From: Neoalteromonas arenosi
Lineage (GTDB): Bacteria > Pseudomonadota > Gammaproteobacteria > Enterobacterales > Alteromonadaceae
Length of the DNA stretch: 64,000 bases
Reading direction: 5' to 3'
Assembly: GCF_030362855.1 (NCBI RefSeq)
Contig: NZ_JAUCBP010000007.1
Span: forward strand, 244,675-308,674
The translations under genes were made by a program, and so were the position numbers. Within the stretch, counting starts at the first letter, position 1; each line of letters begins with the position of its first letter. The notes beneath the pieces are model-generated. The model did not search any database. It saw nothing but the letters and a program-made list of their open reading frames with translations, and was not told where the DNA came from. Positions 23,780 through 33,039 of this stretch are shown in pieces.

Positions 23780-25948
23780 ATGGAACACGCAATTCAAAAT
23801 CCAGCGCGTAGAACCTTCATCAAAGCGTCGGCACTAGTGGGTGGTGGCTTAGCGTTAGGTGTTTCTCTACCGAGTATGGCGCATCAACATCTAGGTAGTG
23901 ATTTTAATCCCAGCGCTTTTATCCATTTATATAAGAACGGTGACGTCGTGTTGTTCTGTGGCCGTTGTGAAATGGGGCAGGGCATAAGTACGGCGCTACC
24001 CGCAGCAGTCGCTGACGAAATGGAAGCTGACTGGTCAAGAGTTACGGTCAAGCAAGGTGAAGGCAACGCTGAGAAATACGGTCCGCAAGCAACGGGCGGT
24101 TCAGCCAGTATCGTAACCATGTATGAGCCGATGCGACAAGCCGGAGCAACCGCGAAGCTGATGCTAATTGCTGCGGCAGCGAAGGTATGGCGAGTGTCGG
24201 CTGAAGAATGTGAGGCCAGCAATCATGTTGTAATTCATACACCGTCACAAAAAACACTTGGTTACGGTGAGCTAGCTGAACTCGCAGCGGTACAAGAGGT
24301 GGTTGAAGCGCCGACGCTGAAGGACAAAAGCCAGTTCAAGTATATTGGTAAGGCTTTACCCCGACATGACCAAAGTATGGTGGTGGTCGGTGAGCGTACC
24401 TATGGCGTCGACACTAAGGTCCCTGGTATGCGCTACGCAGCCATTGTGCATTGTCCCGTATTAGGCGGGAAATTAAAGAGCCTCGATGATACTGATGCTC
24501 GTGCTGTTGCTGGTGTTATTGATGTTGTCACTATCCCTAGATTAGATGTGCCTTTCGGTTCAGTGGGGGGGGTTGCTGTTGTCGCGGATAATTCATGGAC
24601 AGCGCAAAAAGCGGTAAAGGCTTTGGTAGTTGAATGGGAATCTGGACCCAACGGTAACTACGATACTAAAGCCTATCGCGCACAACTCATTGCGAATGTA
24701 GAAAAGCCCGCGGAAAAAGTAGCTGAGCGTGGCGATTTGACCGCTGCTTTCGAAACGGCAGAGCACAAGGTGTCAGCAACTTATACCGGTGGCCACTTAT
24801 GTCATGCACCAATGGAGCCAAACGCCTCAGTTGTATGGGTGAAAGACGGTAGCGCTGAGGTTTGGGCATCCACGCAAAGCCCGGAAGATATCCAAAATGT
24901 ACTCGGTGACTATTTGGGCATTGAACCCAAAGACGTATATGTTCACGTAATGATGAGTGGCGGTGCATTCGGGCGTAAATTCAAATGTGATTACGTCCAA
25001 GAAGCAGCAGCGATTTCTAAGCATATCAATGCGCCAGTGCAACTCATCTGGACACGTGAAGAGGATATGCGTACCGGCTACTATCATTCCATTAATGCGC
25101 AGCATATCGAAGCTTCTATGGATGCGGATGGCAATGTTACTGGATGGCTACACCGCGCTGCATTCCCGTCAATTAGTTCGCTGTTTAATCCGGCTTTAGA
25201 ACGCGCACCCGCCAATAGTCTGGGAGAAATTGAAAATCACCCCTTCGGCATCGCGAATTTGCGCAGTGAAACGGGTGAAGCACCTGCACACACACGGATC
25301 GGCTGGTACCGTGCCGTTTATGCTATTTTTTACGGTTTTGCTTACGGCAGTATTGCCGACGAGTTAGCGCATAAAGCGGGCATGGATACCGTTACGTTCC
25401 TACATAAATTGTATGACAATAATAAAAATCCTGAGCACAAAGAGCAGGTAGCGCGCTCTAAAGCGGTATTGCAGCTCGCCGCGGATAAAGCTGGCTTTGG
25501 CCGTAAATTACCCCCAGGCGAGGGGATTGGTATTGCTGTTCATCACAGTTTTAGAAGCTATGTGGCAATGGCAGTACATGTGCGAGTGACCGGCGATAAA
25601 ATTGAGGTACTAAATGTCGATTGTGCTGTTGATTGTGGTCAGGTACTCAACAAAGACGGCGCCACCGCTCAGCAAGAGGGCGCGGTAGTTATGGGGATGT
25701 CACTGTCTTTGTATACAGAAATAGTGTTCAAGAATGGTGCAGTTGTGAACTCTAACTTTCATGATTATCCCGTATTGCGGATTAACGAAATGCCGAATGT
25801 TCGTGTTCATTTTGTTGATTCGGACTATCCACCCACTGGCTTAGGTGAGCCTGGCGTTGCGCCATTCCCGGCAGCACTGACTAATGCCATTTTTGCCGCC
25901 TCAGGGACCCGTCATCGCGACTTGCCGATCAAACCCATGGCAATTTAA
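23780..25948 (+). CDS. Molybdenum hydroxylase large subunit (IorB-like), Tat-exported
   Basis: The 722-residue molybdopterin-binding subunit has an N-terminal twin-arginine signal, RRTFIKAS, then a hydrophobic stretch (ALVGGGLALGVSLPSMA), so the folded enzyme is likely moved to the periplasm. GRCEMGQGISTALPAAVADE and GGAFGRKFKCDYVQEAA are cofactor-binding loops. The terminal GLGEPGVAPFPAAL contains the catalytic-Glu region typical of this family. It has an AAGGAGG ribosome site. It overlaps the convergent LysR gene by 4 bases. The cofactor pathway genes moeA, moaB-E and modABC are in this same window. The substrate is not predictable; isoquinoline-type or aldehyde oxidation is the family norm. 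Confidence 0.9.
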   Translation: MEHAIQNPARRTFIKASALVGGGLALGVSLPSMAHQHLGSDFNPSAFIHLYKNGDVVLFCGRCEMGQGISTALPAAVADEMEADWSRVTVKQGEGNAEKYGPQATGGSASIVTMYEPMRQAGATAKLMLIAAAAKVWRVSAEECEASNHVVIHTPSQKTLGYGELAELAAVQEVVEAPTLKDKSQFKYIGKALPRHDQSMVVVGERTYGVDTKVPGMRYAAIVHCPVLGGKLKSLDDTDARAVAGVIDVVTIPRLDVPFGSVGGVAVVADNSWTAQKAVKALVVEWESGPNGNYDTKAYRAQLIANVEKPAEKVAERGDLTAAFETAEHKVSATYTGGHLCHAPMEPNASVVWVKDGSAEVWASTQSPEDIQNVLGDYLGIEPKDVYVHVMMSGGAFGRKFKCDYVQEAAAISKHINAPVQLIWTREEDMRTGYYHSINAQHIEASMDADGNVTGWLHRAAFPSISSLFNPALERAPANSLGEIENHPFGIANLRSETGEAPAHTRIGWYRAVYAIFYGFAYGSIADELAHKAGMDTVTFLHKLYDNNKNPEHKEQVARSKAVLQLAADKAGFGRKLPPGEGIGIAVHHSFRSYVAMAVHVRVTGDKIEVLNVDCAVDCGQVLNKDGATAQQEGAVVMGMSLSLYTEIVFKNGAVVNSNFHDYPVLRINEMPNVRVHFVDSDYPPTGLGEPGVAPFPAALTNAIFAASGTRHRDLPIKPMAI

Positions 25949-26850
25949 TCGCCGTGTTGCTGTTGATAGCGTTGCGTTACATAGTCGATCACTGCTTGCA
26001 GTTTTCGACTGTGTGACCGTTTCTGGTTAAACACAGCAAACATCTCTCGTGTTCTAGCACGCCAATTCGCTGATGTGATCGTCACCAGATCATTATGTGG
26101 ACAAAACTTATTTAATACGATGTTCGGTACGTAAGCTAACGCGATGCCATTCAAGGCCGCTTGCAGTGCAAGCGTGAGATCATTGACTTGGATACCACTG
26201 CGCGGTGCAATTTGGATTGGTTGTCCTTCGCTATCAATAAAAGTCCAGCGGTTCTGTGGCGGTGCGATCGCACAAGGAAGTTGATGTAAGTCGTGGATGG
26301 CAAAGTTGTCTTGAGCGATGTCATGCTGCGCAATGAAAGCCGGTGCTGCAACTAAGCTAAAAGGAATATCCCAGAGCCGAATTGCGTGCATAGAGGAATC
26401 TGCCAAAGGACCAACGCGAAACGCGATATCAATATTGTCTTTAACTAAATCAACCAGCTCATTGCTTAATGATATGTTTAAATTTAATTGTGGATGCAAC
26501 TTGGCAAAGTCGATTAAGTAGCCACCCATATAGTCCAAACCCACGCGTGTTGGCATTGATAGGGTAAGACTACCTTGTAATTCTTCTTCATCGTCTAAGG
26601 CATCTGACACCGCCCAATTGAGCTGATTGATCAGTGGTGAGCATTGTTCAAATAACGCTTGGCCCTTTTCGGTTAGACGCATGTTGCGTGTGGTTCGAAT
26701 CAACAACTGTTGGCCGAGACTTTGTTCTAATGCCGCGATCCTTCTGCTGACGGTACTATGTGGTATCGCCAATGCGCGAGCCGCTTTGTAAAAGCTTTGG
26801 TGCATGGCAACGGTGCAAAATAAGCTGATGTCGTCAAATTGATTATGCAT
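25945..26850 (-). CDS. LysR-family transcriptional regulator
   Basis: The 301-residue protein has an N-terminal winged helix-turn-helix (FCTVAMHQSFYKAARALAIP at about 12-31, then STVSRRIAALEQSLGQQL) and a C-terminal effector domain of the CysB/BenM type. It belongs to the group near the AaeR/YhjC-like single-domain regulators. It lies tail to tail with the molybdenum hydroxylase genes (4-base overlap), and its promoter faces the BON-domain gene at 26961. It might control either neighbour; LysR proteins more often act on a divergent gene. Confidence 0.9.
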   Translation of the reverse strand: MHNQFDDISLFCTVAMHQSFYKAARALAIPHSTVSRRIAALEQSLGQQLLIRTTRNMRLTEKGQALFEQCSPLINQLNWAVSDALDDEEELQGSLTLSMPTRVGLDYMGGYLIDFAKLHPQLNLNISLSNELVDLVKDNIDIAFRVGPLADSSMHAIRLWDIPFSLVAAPAFIAQHDIAQDNFAIHDLHQLPCAIAPPQNRWTFIDSEGQPIQIAPRSGIQVNDLTLALQAALNGIALAYVPNIVLNKFCPHNDLVTITSANWRARTREMFAVFNQKRSHSRKLQAVIDYVTQRYQQQHGD

Positions 26851-26960
26851 ACCTATCCATCTTATTATCTCATATATGGAATTATGTTAACCGGATATGT
26901 CTATTTTTAAAATTCTTAAAAGTCGTATAGTTACTGCCAAGTCATCGGGAGGAAGTCACT

Positions 26961-27341
26961 GTGAGTCAGCCAATCCAAACAACGTTCGCAAAAATTATCG
27001 CTCAGTTTACAGTTGTACTGGTTTTAATTACCGGTCTACTTGCGCTGACAACAGAAGTAAAAGCAGAAACTCAACAGTTGGTCTCGGAACAAAGAATTGC
27101 TGGACAAGTACGCTCAAGTATTGCGTTTGAGCGCGCGTTTGATGATCAGCACATTAGTGTCCATGTGACTGAACAAATAATCACTCTGTATGGTGCGGTT
27201 GATAGTCCAAAGACCCTGCAATCTTTGGTGTTTTTTATGCAGGATTTTACCACTGATTATCAAGTGGATATTCAAGTTGCCGTACGTAAACAGCCTCAGC
27301 AGCAGACTAAACCTAGCCTTTTGCGCTTGATTAGTTTTTAA
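26961..27341 (+). CDS. Exported BON-domain protein
   Basis: The 126-residue protein has a signal peptide (hydrophobic about 12-30, cleavage near VKA-E) and one BON domain (about 47-105; RSSIAFERAFDDQHISVHV, ITLYGAVDSPKTLQSL). BON domains bind membranes or phospholipid and occur in osmotic-stress proteins such as OsmY. It starts at GTG with GGGAGG 8 bases upstream. It is divergent from the LysR gene. Probably periplasmic, with a stress-related role inferred from the family only. Confidence 0.8.
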   Translation: MSQPIQTTFAKIIAQFTVVLVLITGLLALTTEVKAETQQLVSEQRIAGQVRSSIAFERAFDDQHISVHVTEQIITLYGAVDSPKTLQSLVFFMQDFTTDYQVDIQVAVRKQPQQQTKPSLLRLISF

Positions 27342-27426
27342 GCGAACACCGAGGAAAGACAAAATAACTGTGTACTCAATTGTGGTTTATCGCTAGCCTT
27401 AACTAAATTTACCAGCGTATTACCTG

Positions 27427-27804
27427 ATGAATAACGATAAACAACACTCCCCAGACCTCAATGACATGCTTGCTGCGCAACCACAACAACGGGCGCAATT
27501 CTTCGACCGGTTAGTGAACCAGTATCAGCAAATTTGGATTTTGTGTGATGACGATGGTGCTGTGATGCTCACTTCTGAAGAGGAAGATTGCATACCTGTA
27601 TGGCCCACCAAAGAAGCGGCAGAGCTTTGGCGTAATGACGAGTGGCAGAGTTGTGAAATTATGCCGATCAAACTTACCGATTGGTATGCACGCTGGACCG
27701 TTGGCATGCAAGAGGACGATCTCTGTGTTGCTGTATTCCCTGTGCCGGGTGAGGATGGCATGGTGTTGTTACCTGAGGAATTTGAGGCGCTACTAAAACA
27801 CTAA
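27427..27804 (+). CDS. DUF2750 family protein
   Basis: The 125-residue soluble acidic protein matches the DUF2750 pattern by eye: RAQFFDRLVNQYQQIWILCD at 22-41, then CIPVWPTKEAAELWRND, IKLTDW and a closing FPVPGEDGMVLLPEEFE. No biochemical role is known for this family. It is 85 bases after the BON gene and 76 bases before the peptidase gene, with no clear terminator on either side. Confidence 0.8.
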   Translation: MNNDKQHSPDLNDMLAAQPQQRAQFFDRLVNQYQQIWILCDDDGAVMLTSEEEDCIPVWPTKEAAELWRNDEWQSCEIMPIKLTDWYARWTVGMQEDDLCVAVFPVPGEDGMVLLPEEFEALLKH

Positions 27805-27880
27805 AAGCGCGTTATTTTGTATCTTGTCATTGTGTGGCATAGTGTGGCCTGATTTTCACATCACGGAATGAAAACACCTA

Positions 27881-30061
27881 ATGACAAAAATAAAAATATC
27901 TCTACTCACACTCGCTACGGGCTTGTTGGTTAGCGGCGCTATCGCAGCAAAAGAGGGTATGTTCACACCCGAACAGTTACCACTGATCAAGCAAGATTTG
28001 GTTGCAACGGGGTTAAAGCTCGACCCTGATACACTGACCTCTCTGACTGAATTTCCCATGGGAGCCATTGTTTCTCTTGGCGGTTGCTCAGCTTCATTCG
28101 TTTCTGAGCGAGGACTGGTCGTTACCAACCATCACTGTGCACGCGGCTCGGTACAGTACAACAGTACGGCCGAAAATAATTACTTAGAAGACGGGTTTGT
28201 CGCTACAAAATTTAGCGATGAATTACCTGCCGCACCTGGCACGCGGGTATACGTCACCGTTGATTTTAAAGACGTGACTGAACAAGTCTTGGGTGGCTTG
28301 AGTGATGAATTAAGTGGTCGGGAGCGCTATGACGCAATTGAGCGAGCGCAAAAACGCTTAATCGCCGAGTGTGAATCAGAGCCTGGTTATCGTTGCCAAG
28401 TGCCAGCCTTTTATCAGGGCTTGGAATATAAACTGATCAAGCAGCTTGAAATTCGCGATGTACGCATCGCGTATTCACCGGCCGATTCAGTGGGTAAATA
28501 CGGCGGTGATATCGACAACTGGATGTGGCCACGTCACACCGGTGACTTTGCCTTCTATCGCGCTTATGTTGGCCAAGATGGTAAGCCCGCAGATTATTCA
28601 ACCGACAATGTCCCCTTCGAGCCTAATCACGTGCTTACGGTTTCAGCTGCGGGCTTGCAGGATGGCGATTTTGTTATGGTTGCCGGATACCCCGGTCGCA
28701 CGTCGCGTTATAAGCGACTCGTTAATGTTGAATACAACTTTGGCTGGCAATATCCGCAGTGGATTTCGACCATTGAAGAGTGGATTGCAACCATCGAAGA
28801 GACTGCACCGGAGGGTAGTGACGCAAGGGTTAAGTACGAATCATTGCTAGCTGGTTTGAATAACTACATGAAAAACCTCAAAGGCCAGATTGATGGTGCT
28901 AAACGCGTAGGTTTGGTTGATCGTCGTGCCGCGCGCGAGGCGGCGTTGTTGGCATGGGTTGAGAGTGATCCGAGTCGTGCCGGGTATAAAACGGCCATTG
29001 AGCAGCTTGACCAACTCAATGAGCAAATGACTGCCGATATGCAGCAAGCGTTTTTTTATAACAATATTAGTCGCCCAGCACTACTGGTAGTTGCTAAGCG
29101 CTTGTATCGTCTAGCAATTGAAAAGCAAAAGCTGGATGCGGACCGAGAGCCTGGCTATCAAGAACGCGATTTGCCGCGTATTGAACAGCAGATGCAACGC
29201 GTCGATCGCCGTTATGATCCAAGCGTCGACAAAGCGACATGGTTGATGTTTTTAGAGCAGTATGTGCAATTACCTGATGAGCAGCGCGTCATAGTTTTGG
29301 ATCGCTTCTTGGGTATTGATAAATCATTTGACCCTGAGCAAGTAGCGAGTTTGCTTGACACTATGTATCAACAATCACAGCTGGCCAGTGAAAGTACTCG
29401 TTTGGCGTTAATGAATGCCTCGGTCGAAGAATTAGAAGCACTGGAAGACCCATTTATGCAACTTGCTGTGGCAACGTTTAAATACGATATGCAACGCGAA
29501 GCGGTTGAAAAAGAACGTGAAGGCCAATTGGCGCATTTACAAGCACAGTACATGGAAGCGATTATTGCGTGGCAGGCGTCGCAGGGACAGTTGGCTTATC
29601 CTGATGCTAATTCAACCTTGCGTGTAACTTACGGTACAGTTTTCGGCGGCTCGCCCAAAGATGGTTTGATTTACGAACCATTCACACGCCTTGAAGGCAT
29701 TGCGGAAAAAGATACTGGCGAAGCACCGTTTAATTCGCCCCAGTCGCAATTGGATTTAATTGCGCAAAAGCAATACGGCCCTTATAAAGACGACACGTTA
29801 GGTACAGTGCCGGTAAACTTTTTGTCTGACCTTGATGTTACAGGCGGTAACTCTGGGTCGGCAACGCTTAATGCCAATGGCGAGTTAGTTGGGTTATTGT
29901 TCGACGGTACGCTTGAAAGTGTAAATTCAGATTGGGATGTAGATCCTCGGACGACGCGCTCAATTCACGTGGATTCGCGCTATATGCTTTGGATTATGGA
30001 GTATGTGGATGGAGCTGGCCACCTTATTGATGAAATGCATGTAGTGGGCATCGAACGTTAA
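27881..30061 (+). CDS. S46 family dipeptidyl-peptidase (DPP7/DPP11-like)
   Basis: This periplasmic serine exopeptidase releases dipeptides from N-termini. The 726 residues, with a signal peptide (cleavage near AIA-A), match the family length. The catalytic triad can be placed: His in VVTNHHCARG (about 86), Asp in GGDIDNWMWPRHTGDFAFY (about 210) and Ser in VTGGNSGSATL (about 652). A helical cap lies between His/Asp and Ser. The residue that separates DPP7 from DPP11 specificity cannot be read with certainty. It ends with a strong terminator. The TonB receptor gene downstream suggests a shared role in peptide nutrition. Confidence 0.92.
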   Translation: MTKIKISLLTLATGLLVSGAIAAKEGMFTPEQLPLIKQDLVATGLKLDPDTLTSLTEFPMGAIVSLGGCSASFVSERGLVVTNHHCARGSVQYNSTAENNYLEDGFVATKFSDELPAAPGTRVYVTVDFKDVTEQVLGGLSDELSGRERYDAIERAQKRLIAECESEPGYRCQVPAFYQGLEYKLIKQLEIRDVRIAYSPADSVGKYGGDIDNWMWPRHTGDFAFYRAYVGQDGKPADYSTDNVPFEPNHVLTVSAAGLQDGDFVMVAGYPGRTSRYKRLVNVEYNFGWQYPQWISTIEEWIATIEETAPEGSDARVKYESLLAGLNNYMKNLKGQIDGAKRVGLVDRRAAREAALLAWVESDPSRAGYKTAIEQLDQLNEQMTADMQQAFFYNNISRPALLVVAKRLYRLAIEKQKLDADREPGYQERDLPRIEQQMQRVDRRYDPSVDKATWLMFLEQYVQLPDEQRVIVLDRFLGIDKSFDPEQVASLLDTMYQQSQLASESTRLALMNASVEELEALEDPFMQLAVATFKYDMQREAVEKEREGQLAHLQAQYMEAIIAWQASQGQLAYPDANSTLRVTYGTVFGGSPKDGLIYEPFTRLEGIAEKDTGEAPFNSPQSQLDLIAQKQYGPYKDDTLGTVPVNFLSDLDVTGGNSGSATLNANGELVGLLFDGTLESVNSDWDVDPRTTRSIHVDSRYMLWIMEYVDGAGHLIDEMHVVGIER

Positions 30062-30083
30062 TCACGGCCGATTTTGTATATAA

Positions 30084-30108
30084 AAACCCGCTTTTAAGCG
30101 GGTTTTTT
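30084..30108 (+). terminator. Intrinsic terminator of the S46 peptidase gene
   Basis: AAACCCGCT pairs with AGCGGGTTT across a 4-base loop and runs into T residues, 23 bases after the stop codon. Confidence 0.9.
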
Positions 30109-30138
30109 ATGTTGGTAAAAATATCTGTTTACAAAATA

Positions 30139-30220
30139 CTAAAGCCAAAGAAAGGCTTTAGCTTGTATGTTGTTGTTTTTATGCTAAACCAAAGGTAACT
30201 GATGGGCGTATACCCATTAG
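30139..30220 (+). promoter_or_regulatory. Two hairpin-forming repeats before the TonB receptor gene
   Basis: CTAAAGCC/GGCTTTAG (30139-30146 with 30154-30161) is a perfect 8-base dyad without a direct T-run. CTGATGGG/CCCATTAG (30199-30206 with 30213-30220; one G-T pair) brackets CGTATA. The second lies about 90 bases before the receptor start and could be an operator or leader hairpin. TonB receptor genes are often regulated by their substrate. Confidence 0.35.
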
Positions 30221-30309
30221 CTTTACTATAAGCGCGTCCTGAGATAATGACGTTGAACGGTAGTCATGCGGTGTTCAGGACGAAAATAATAAACACAAGG
30301 GAAACACAT

Positions 30310-32694
30310 ATGAATACTACGCAAAAAGGCTTCAAACGAAGCGCCTTATGCGTTGGCATTGCCTGCGCCATTAGTACTCCAATAATCGCCCAAGAAAGTG
30401 ATGATCAAGATATTGAACGCATCATGGTAACGGCGACTAAACGAGCCACCACACTTCAAGACGTACCATTTTCGTTAAACGCGCAAACGCAAGATGACAT
30501 TGAACGTGCTGGCGCTACAAACTTAGAAGAACTGACCCGCAACGTTGCCGGTGTTTCAATTCAAAACTTAGGGCCGGGTCAAAGCCAAGTGGCTATCCGT
30601 GGCGTCTCGGCAGGCCAAATTGTGCGTGACCAACCGGGTGTAAAAGAACAAGTTGGTGTGTATCTCGATGAAAGTGTAATTTCGTTATCTCTGTTTACAC
30701 CCGATTTGGATTTATACGATCTAAGTCGTGTTGAGACACTCCGTGGACCGCAGGGCACTTTGTTTGGTAGTGGTTCAATAGGCGGTACGTTGCGCTATAT
30801 CACCAATCAGCCTGAACTGGGTATTACAGAAGCATCTGTAGAAGCTAACTTAAATACAGTTACCGATGGCGATACTGGAAATCATTTAAAAGGAATGGTC
30901 AATGTACCACTAACTGACGATAGCTTAGCATTGCGGGCGGTAGTCTATCGGACTGATTATGCAGGTTTTATTGATGCATTGAGTGAAGACGGATTTAGAG
31001 CGAAAGATGTTAATGATGGTGAGCGCACTGGCGGCCGAGTTGCGCTGAAGTGGCAAGTAACCGATGATTTAGTTATCACACCGCGGATTATTTTCCAAGA
31101 AATCGATATGGGTGGTTTCAACCGTCAGGAAGTGTTTAATTTATTTGCCAATCCGTACACGACAACACGACCGGCCATTCAATTACAAGAGCGCGAGCAA
31201 TATTTACTATTAAACGAAGCGTTCGAAGACGAAACGACTATCGCTGATATCACCGCCGAATATGCGATGGACGAGGTTGATTTTACTTTTGTGTATAGCT
31301 ACACCGATCGCGATATTCTTGTCAGCCGCGACGCGAGTGCATTAACTGGCTCGGTGAGTGTCGATTTGGGCTATCCCGATGAGGCGGTTACGTTACCCTC
31401 TAACTTGCAAGATCGAACGCAAGTCGAACAAGATACCATTGAGTTGCGCGCCGCATCGAATAATGATTCAGATCTGCAATGGTTAGTTGGTGTATTTATG
31501 TCTGATACCCAACGCACATACTCGCAGCGACTGCCAACACCTGGATATGATGCATTTACTGACGCCGTATTAGGAGCGGGCGTTTCGGCCGCAACAGCAA
31601 ATGGCTTTGGTTCAGACTCTCCGTACAACGCTGACCTACCTTACGATTTAGAACAGTTAGCGGTATTTGGTGAGGTAACCTATGACGTAAACCAAGATCT
31701 TGCCGTGACAGCCGGTACACGCTTTTACGATTACGAGGAAGAGCGTCGTTTTACAACGGGTGGACTGTTTTCGAATGGCGATGATCAAGTGGATTCAACC
31801 GCATCAGATGGTTTTACTTCTCGGGTAATCGCGAACTACCGAATGAATGAAACGGTCAACTTGAACGCTCAAGTATCACAGGGTTTCCGGTTAGGCGGTG
31901 TAAATGATCCGCTTAACGAAACGCTGTGTAACGCGTCGGATCGCGCAGTATTTGGCGGGTTCCAAGACTATGACGATGAAACCTTGATCAACTATGAATT
32001 CGGTATGAAAGCGGCAAGTCGCGGCTGGACCGCAAACGTCGCAGCGTTCTATACCGATATCGAAGATCTGCAAGTCACTTTGGATGCAGGGTCATGCTCA
32101 TCGCGTATTTCATTCAACGTTGATAAGGCTTTCACTCAGGGGATTGAGTTTGAATTGACACGTCAAGCAACTGAAAATGTGTTCTTCAGTTTTGCTGGGT
32201 CGATAATTGAAGCCGAATTTGATTCAACTGTACTAGACAGTGATGGCAACGTGATTGGTGGTGTTGAGAAGGGCAACCGTTTGGCCTCTGTACCAGAGTT
32301 ACAGTTTGCCTTTGCGACCACTTATACGTTTGACTCCCCTTTGTTTAATTCGAGCAGCACCTATGTGTCAGCATCGTATCAATATGTCGGTGATCGTATC
32401 ACTCAGCCGAGTGATCAGGTTGCTGGTGCCGGAAGCTTTACGTCGGGCTTACCGTTTGGTGGAGCAACTGGCAGCGAGACAACTAACCTGGATTTAGAGT
32501 TGGATGCTTATCAAACACTGAATCTCAGTATGGGTTTTGAATATGACAATTGGGAAGCGTTGTTATATGTCAATAATGCCCTAGATGAGAATGCTAACTT
32601 GTCGTTTGACCGCGAACGCGGTGGACGAGCTCGACTTGCATATCGGACCAATCAACCGCGTACCATCGGTTTGACCTTCCGATATTTCTACTAG
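30310..32694 (+). CDS. TonB-dependent outer-membrane receptor
   Basis: The 794-residue receptor has a signal peptide (cleavage near IIA-Q), a TonB box-like ERIMVTATKR (about 34-43) and a plug domain (LQDVPFSLNAQTQDDI; VETLRGPQGTLFGSGSIGG). A 22-stranded barrel ends in the aromatic RTIGLTFRYFY. Such receptors take up siderophores, vitamins, sugars or peptides using TonB energy. The upstream ATG of the longer frame (30247) lacks a ribosome site, whereas AAGGGA is 8 bases before 30310. It follows the S46 peptidase by 248 bases with a terminator between. Closest in style to the sugar/unknown-substrate group of Alteromonadales; substrate not assignable. Confidence 0.92.
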   Translation: MNTTQKGFKRSALCVGIACAISTPIIAQESDDQDIERIMVTATKRATTLQDVPFSLNAQTQDDIERAGATNLEELTRNVAGVSIQNLGPGQSQVAIRGVSAGQIVRDQPGVKEQVGVYLDESVISLSLFTPDLDLYDLSRVETLRGPQGTLFGSGSIGGTLRYITNQPELGITEASVEANLNTVTDGDTGNHLKGMVNVPLTDDSLALRAVVYRTDYAGFIDALSEDGFRAKDVNDGERTGGRVALKWQVTDDLVITPRIIFQEIDMGGFNRQEVFNLFANPYTTTRPAIQLQEREQYLLLNEAFEDETTIADITAEYAMDEVDFTFVYSYTDRDILVSRDASALTGSVSVDLGYPDEAVTLPSNLQDRTQVEQDTIELRAASNNDSDLQWLVGVFMSDTQRTYSQRLPTPGYDAFTDAVLGAGVSAATANGFGSDSPYNADLPYDLEQLAVFGEVTYDVNQDLAVTAGTRFYDYEEERRFTTGGLFSNGDDQVDSTASDGFTSRVIANYRMNETVNLNAQVSQGFRLGGVNDPLNETLCNASDRAVFGGFQDYDDETLINYEFGMKAASRGWTANVAAFYTDIEDLQVTLDAGSCSSRISFNVDKAFTQGIEFELTRQATENVFFSFAGSIIEAEFDSTVLDSDGNVIGGVEKGNRLASVPELQFAFATTYTFDSPLFNSSSTYVSASYQYVGDRITQPSDQVAGAGSFTSGLPFGGATGSETTNLDLELDAYQTLNLSMGFEYDNWEALLYVNNALDENANLSFDRERGGRARLAYRTNQPRTIGLTFRYFY

Positions 32695-32707
32695 GCAAGT
32701 GGCGTTG

Positions 32708-32731
32708 TAGGTGAGCCATGCGGCTCACCTA
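32708..32731 (+). terminator. Hairpin terminator after the TonB receptor gene
   Basis: A perfect 10-base-pair stem, TAGGTGAGCC with GGCTCACCTA around loop ATGC, starts 14 bases after the stop. The T-run is weak (ATTTTG a few bases later). Confidence 0.7.
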
Positions 32732-32822
32732 TACATTTTGCACAATCTTTATATTTTATAACACTTCACTGACGCTATACTTGCCATACTAGACTCTCTA
32801 TTAACCTTGATTGGAGTTGAAA

Positions 32823-32909
32823 ATGGCCCCCATACTTAGGCGTTTGATCGCTACTTCACTTATCGTGTTTTGGCTTGTATCTGTGTTGGCTTTGCTGCCT
32901 ACGATTTAG
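32823..32909 (+). CDS. Possible 28-residue single-span membrane protein
   Basis: A short frame encodes a basic start (MAPILRR) and one hydrophobic segment (about residues 9-26, ending LLPTI). GGAG lies 7 bases before the ATG, and a -10-like TATACT lies about 45 bases upstream. A terminator precedes it. Tiny membrane proteins of this shape exist but are hard to prove. The frame might be chance. The rest of the gap between the receptor and the RNase J-like gene holds nothing else that I can name. Confidence 0.4.
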   Translation: MAPILRRLIATSLIVFWLVSVLALLPTI

Positions 32910-33039
32910 CGTACATCGCGAGATCTAAACATTTCGTCGTTTCACTAATCTTTATCAATTGGCATCCAGTATTATTTTTATATGCCATTGAATTTGACAT
33001 TATTCTCGCGTGAATGACGTCAACCGATAGGAGACGATT

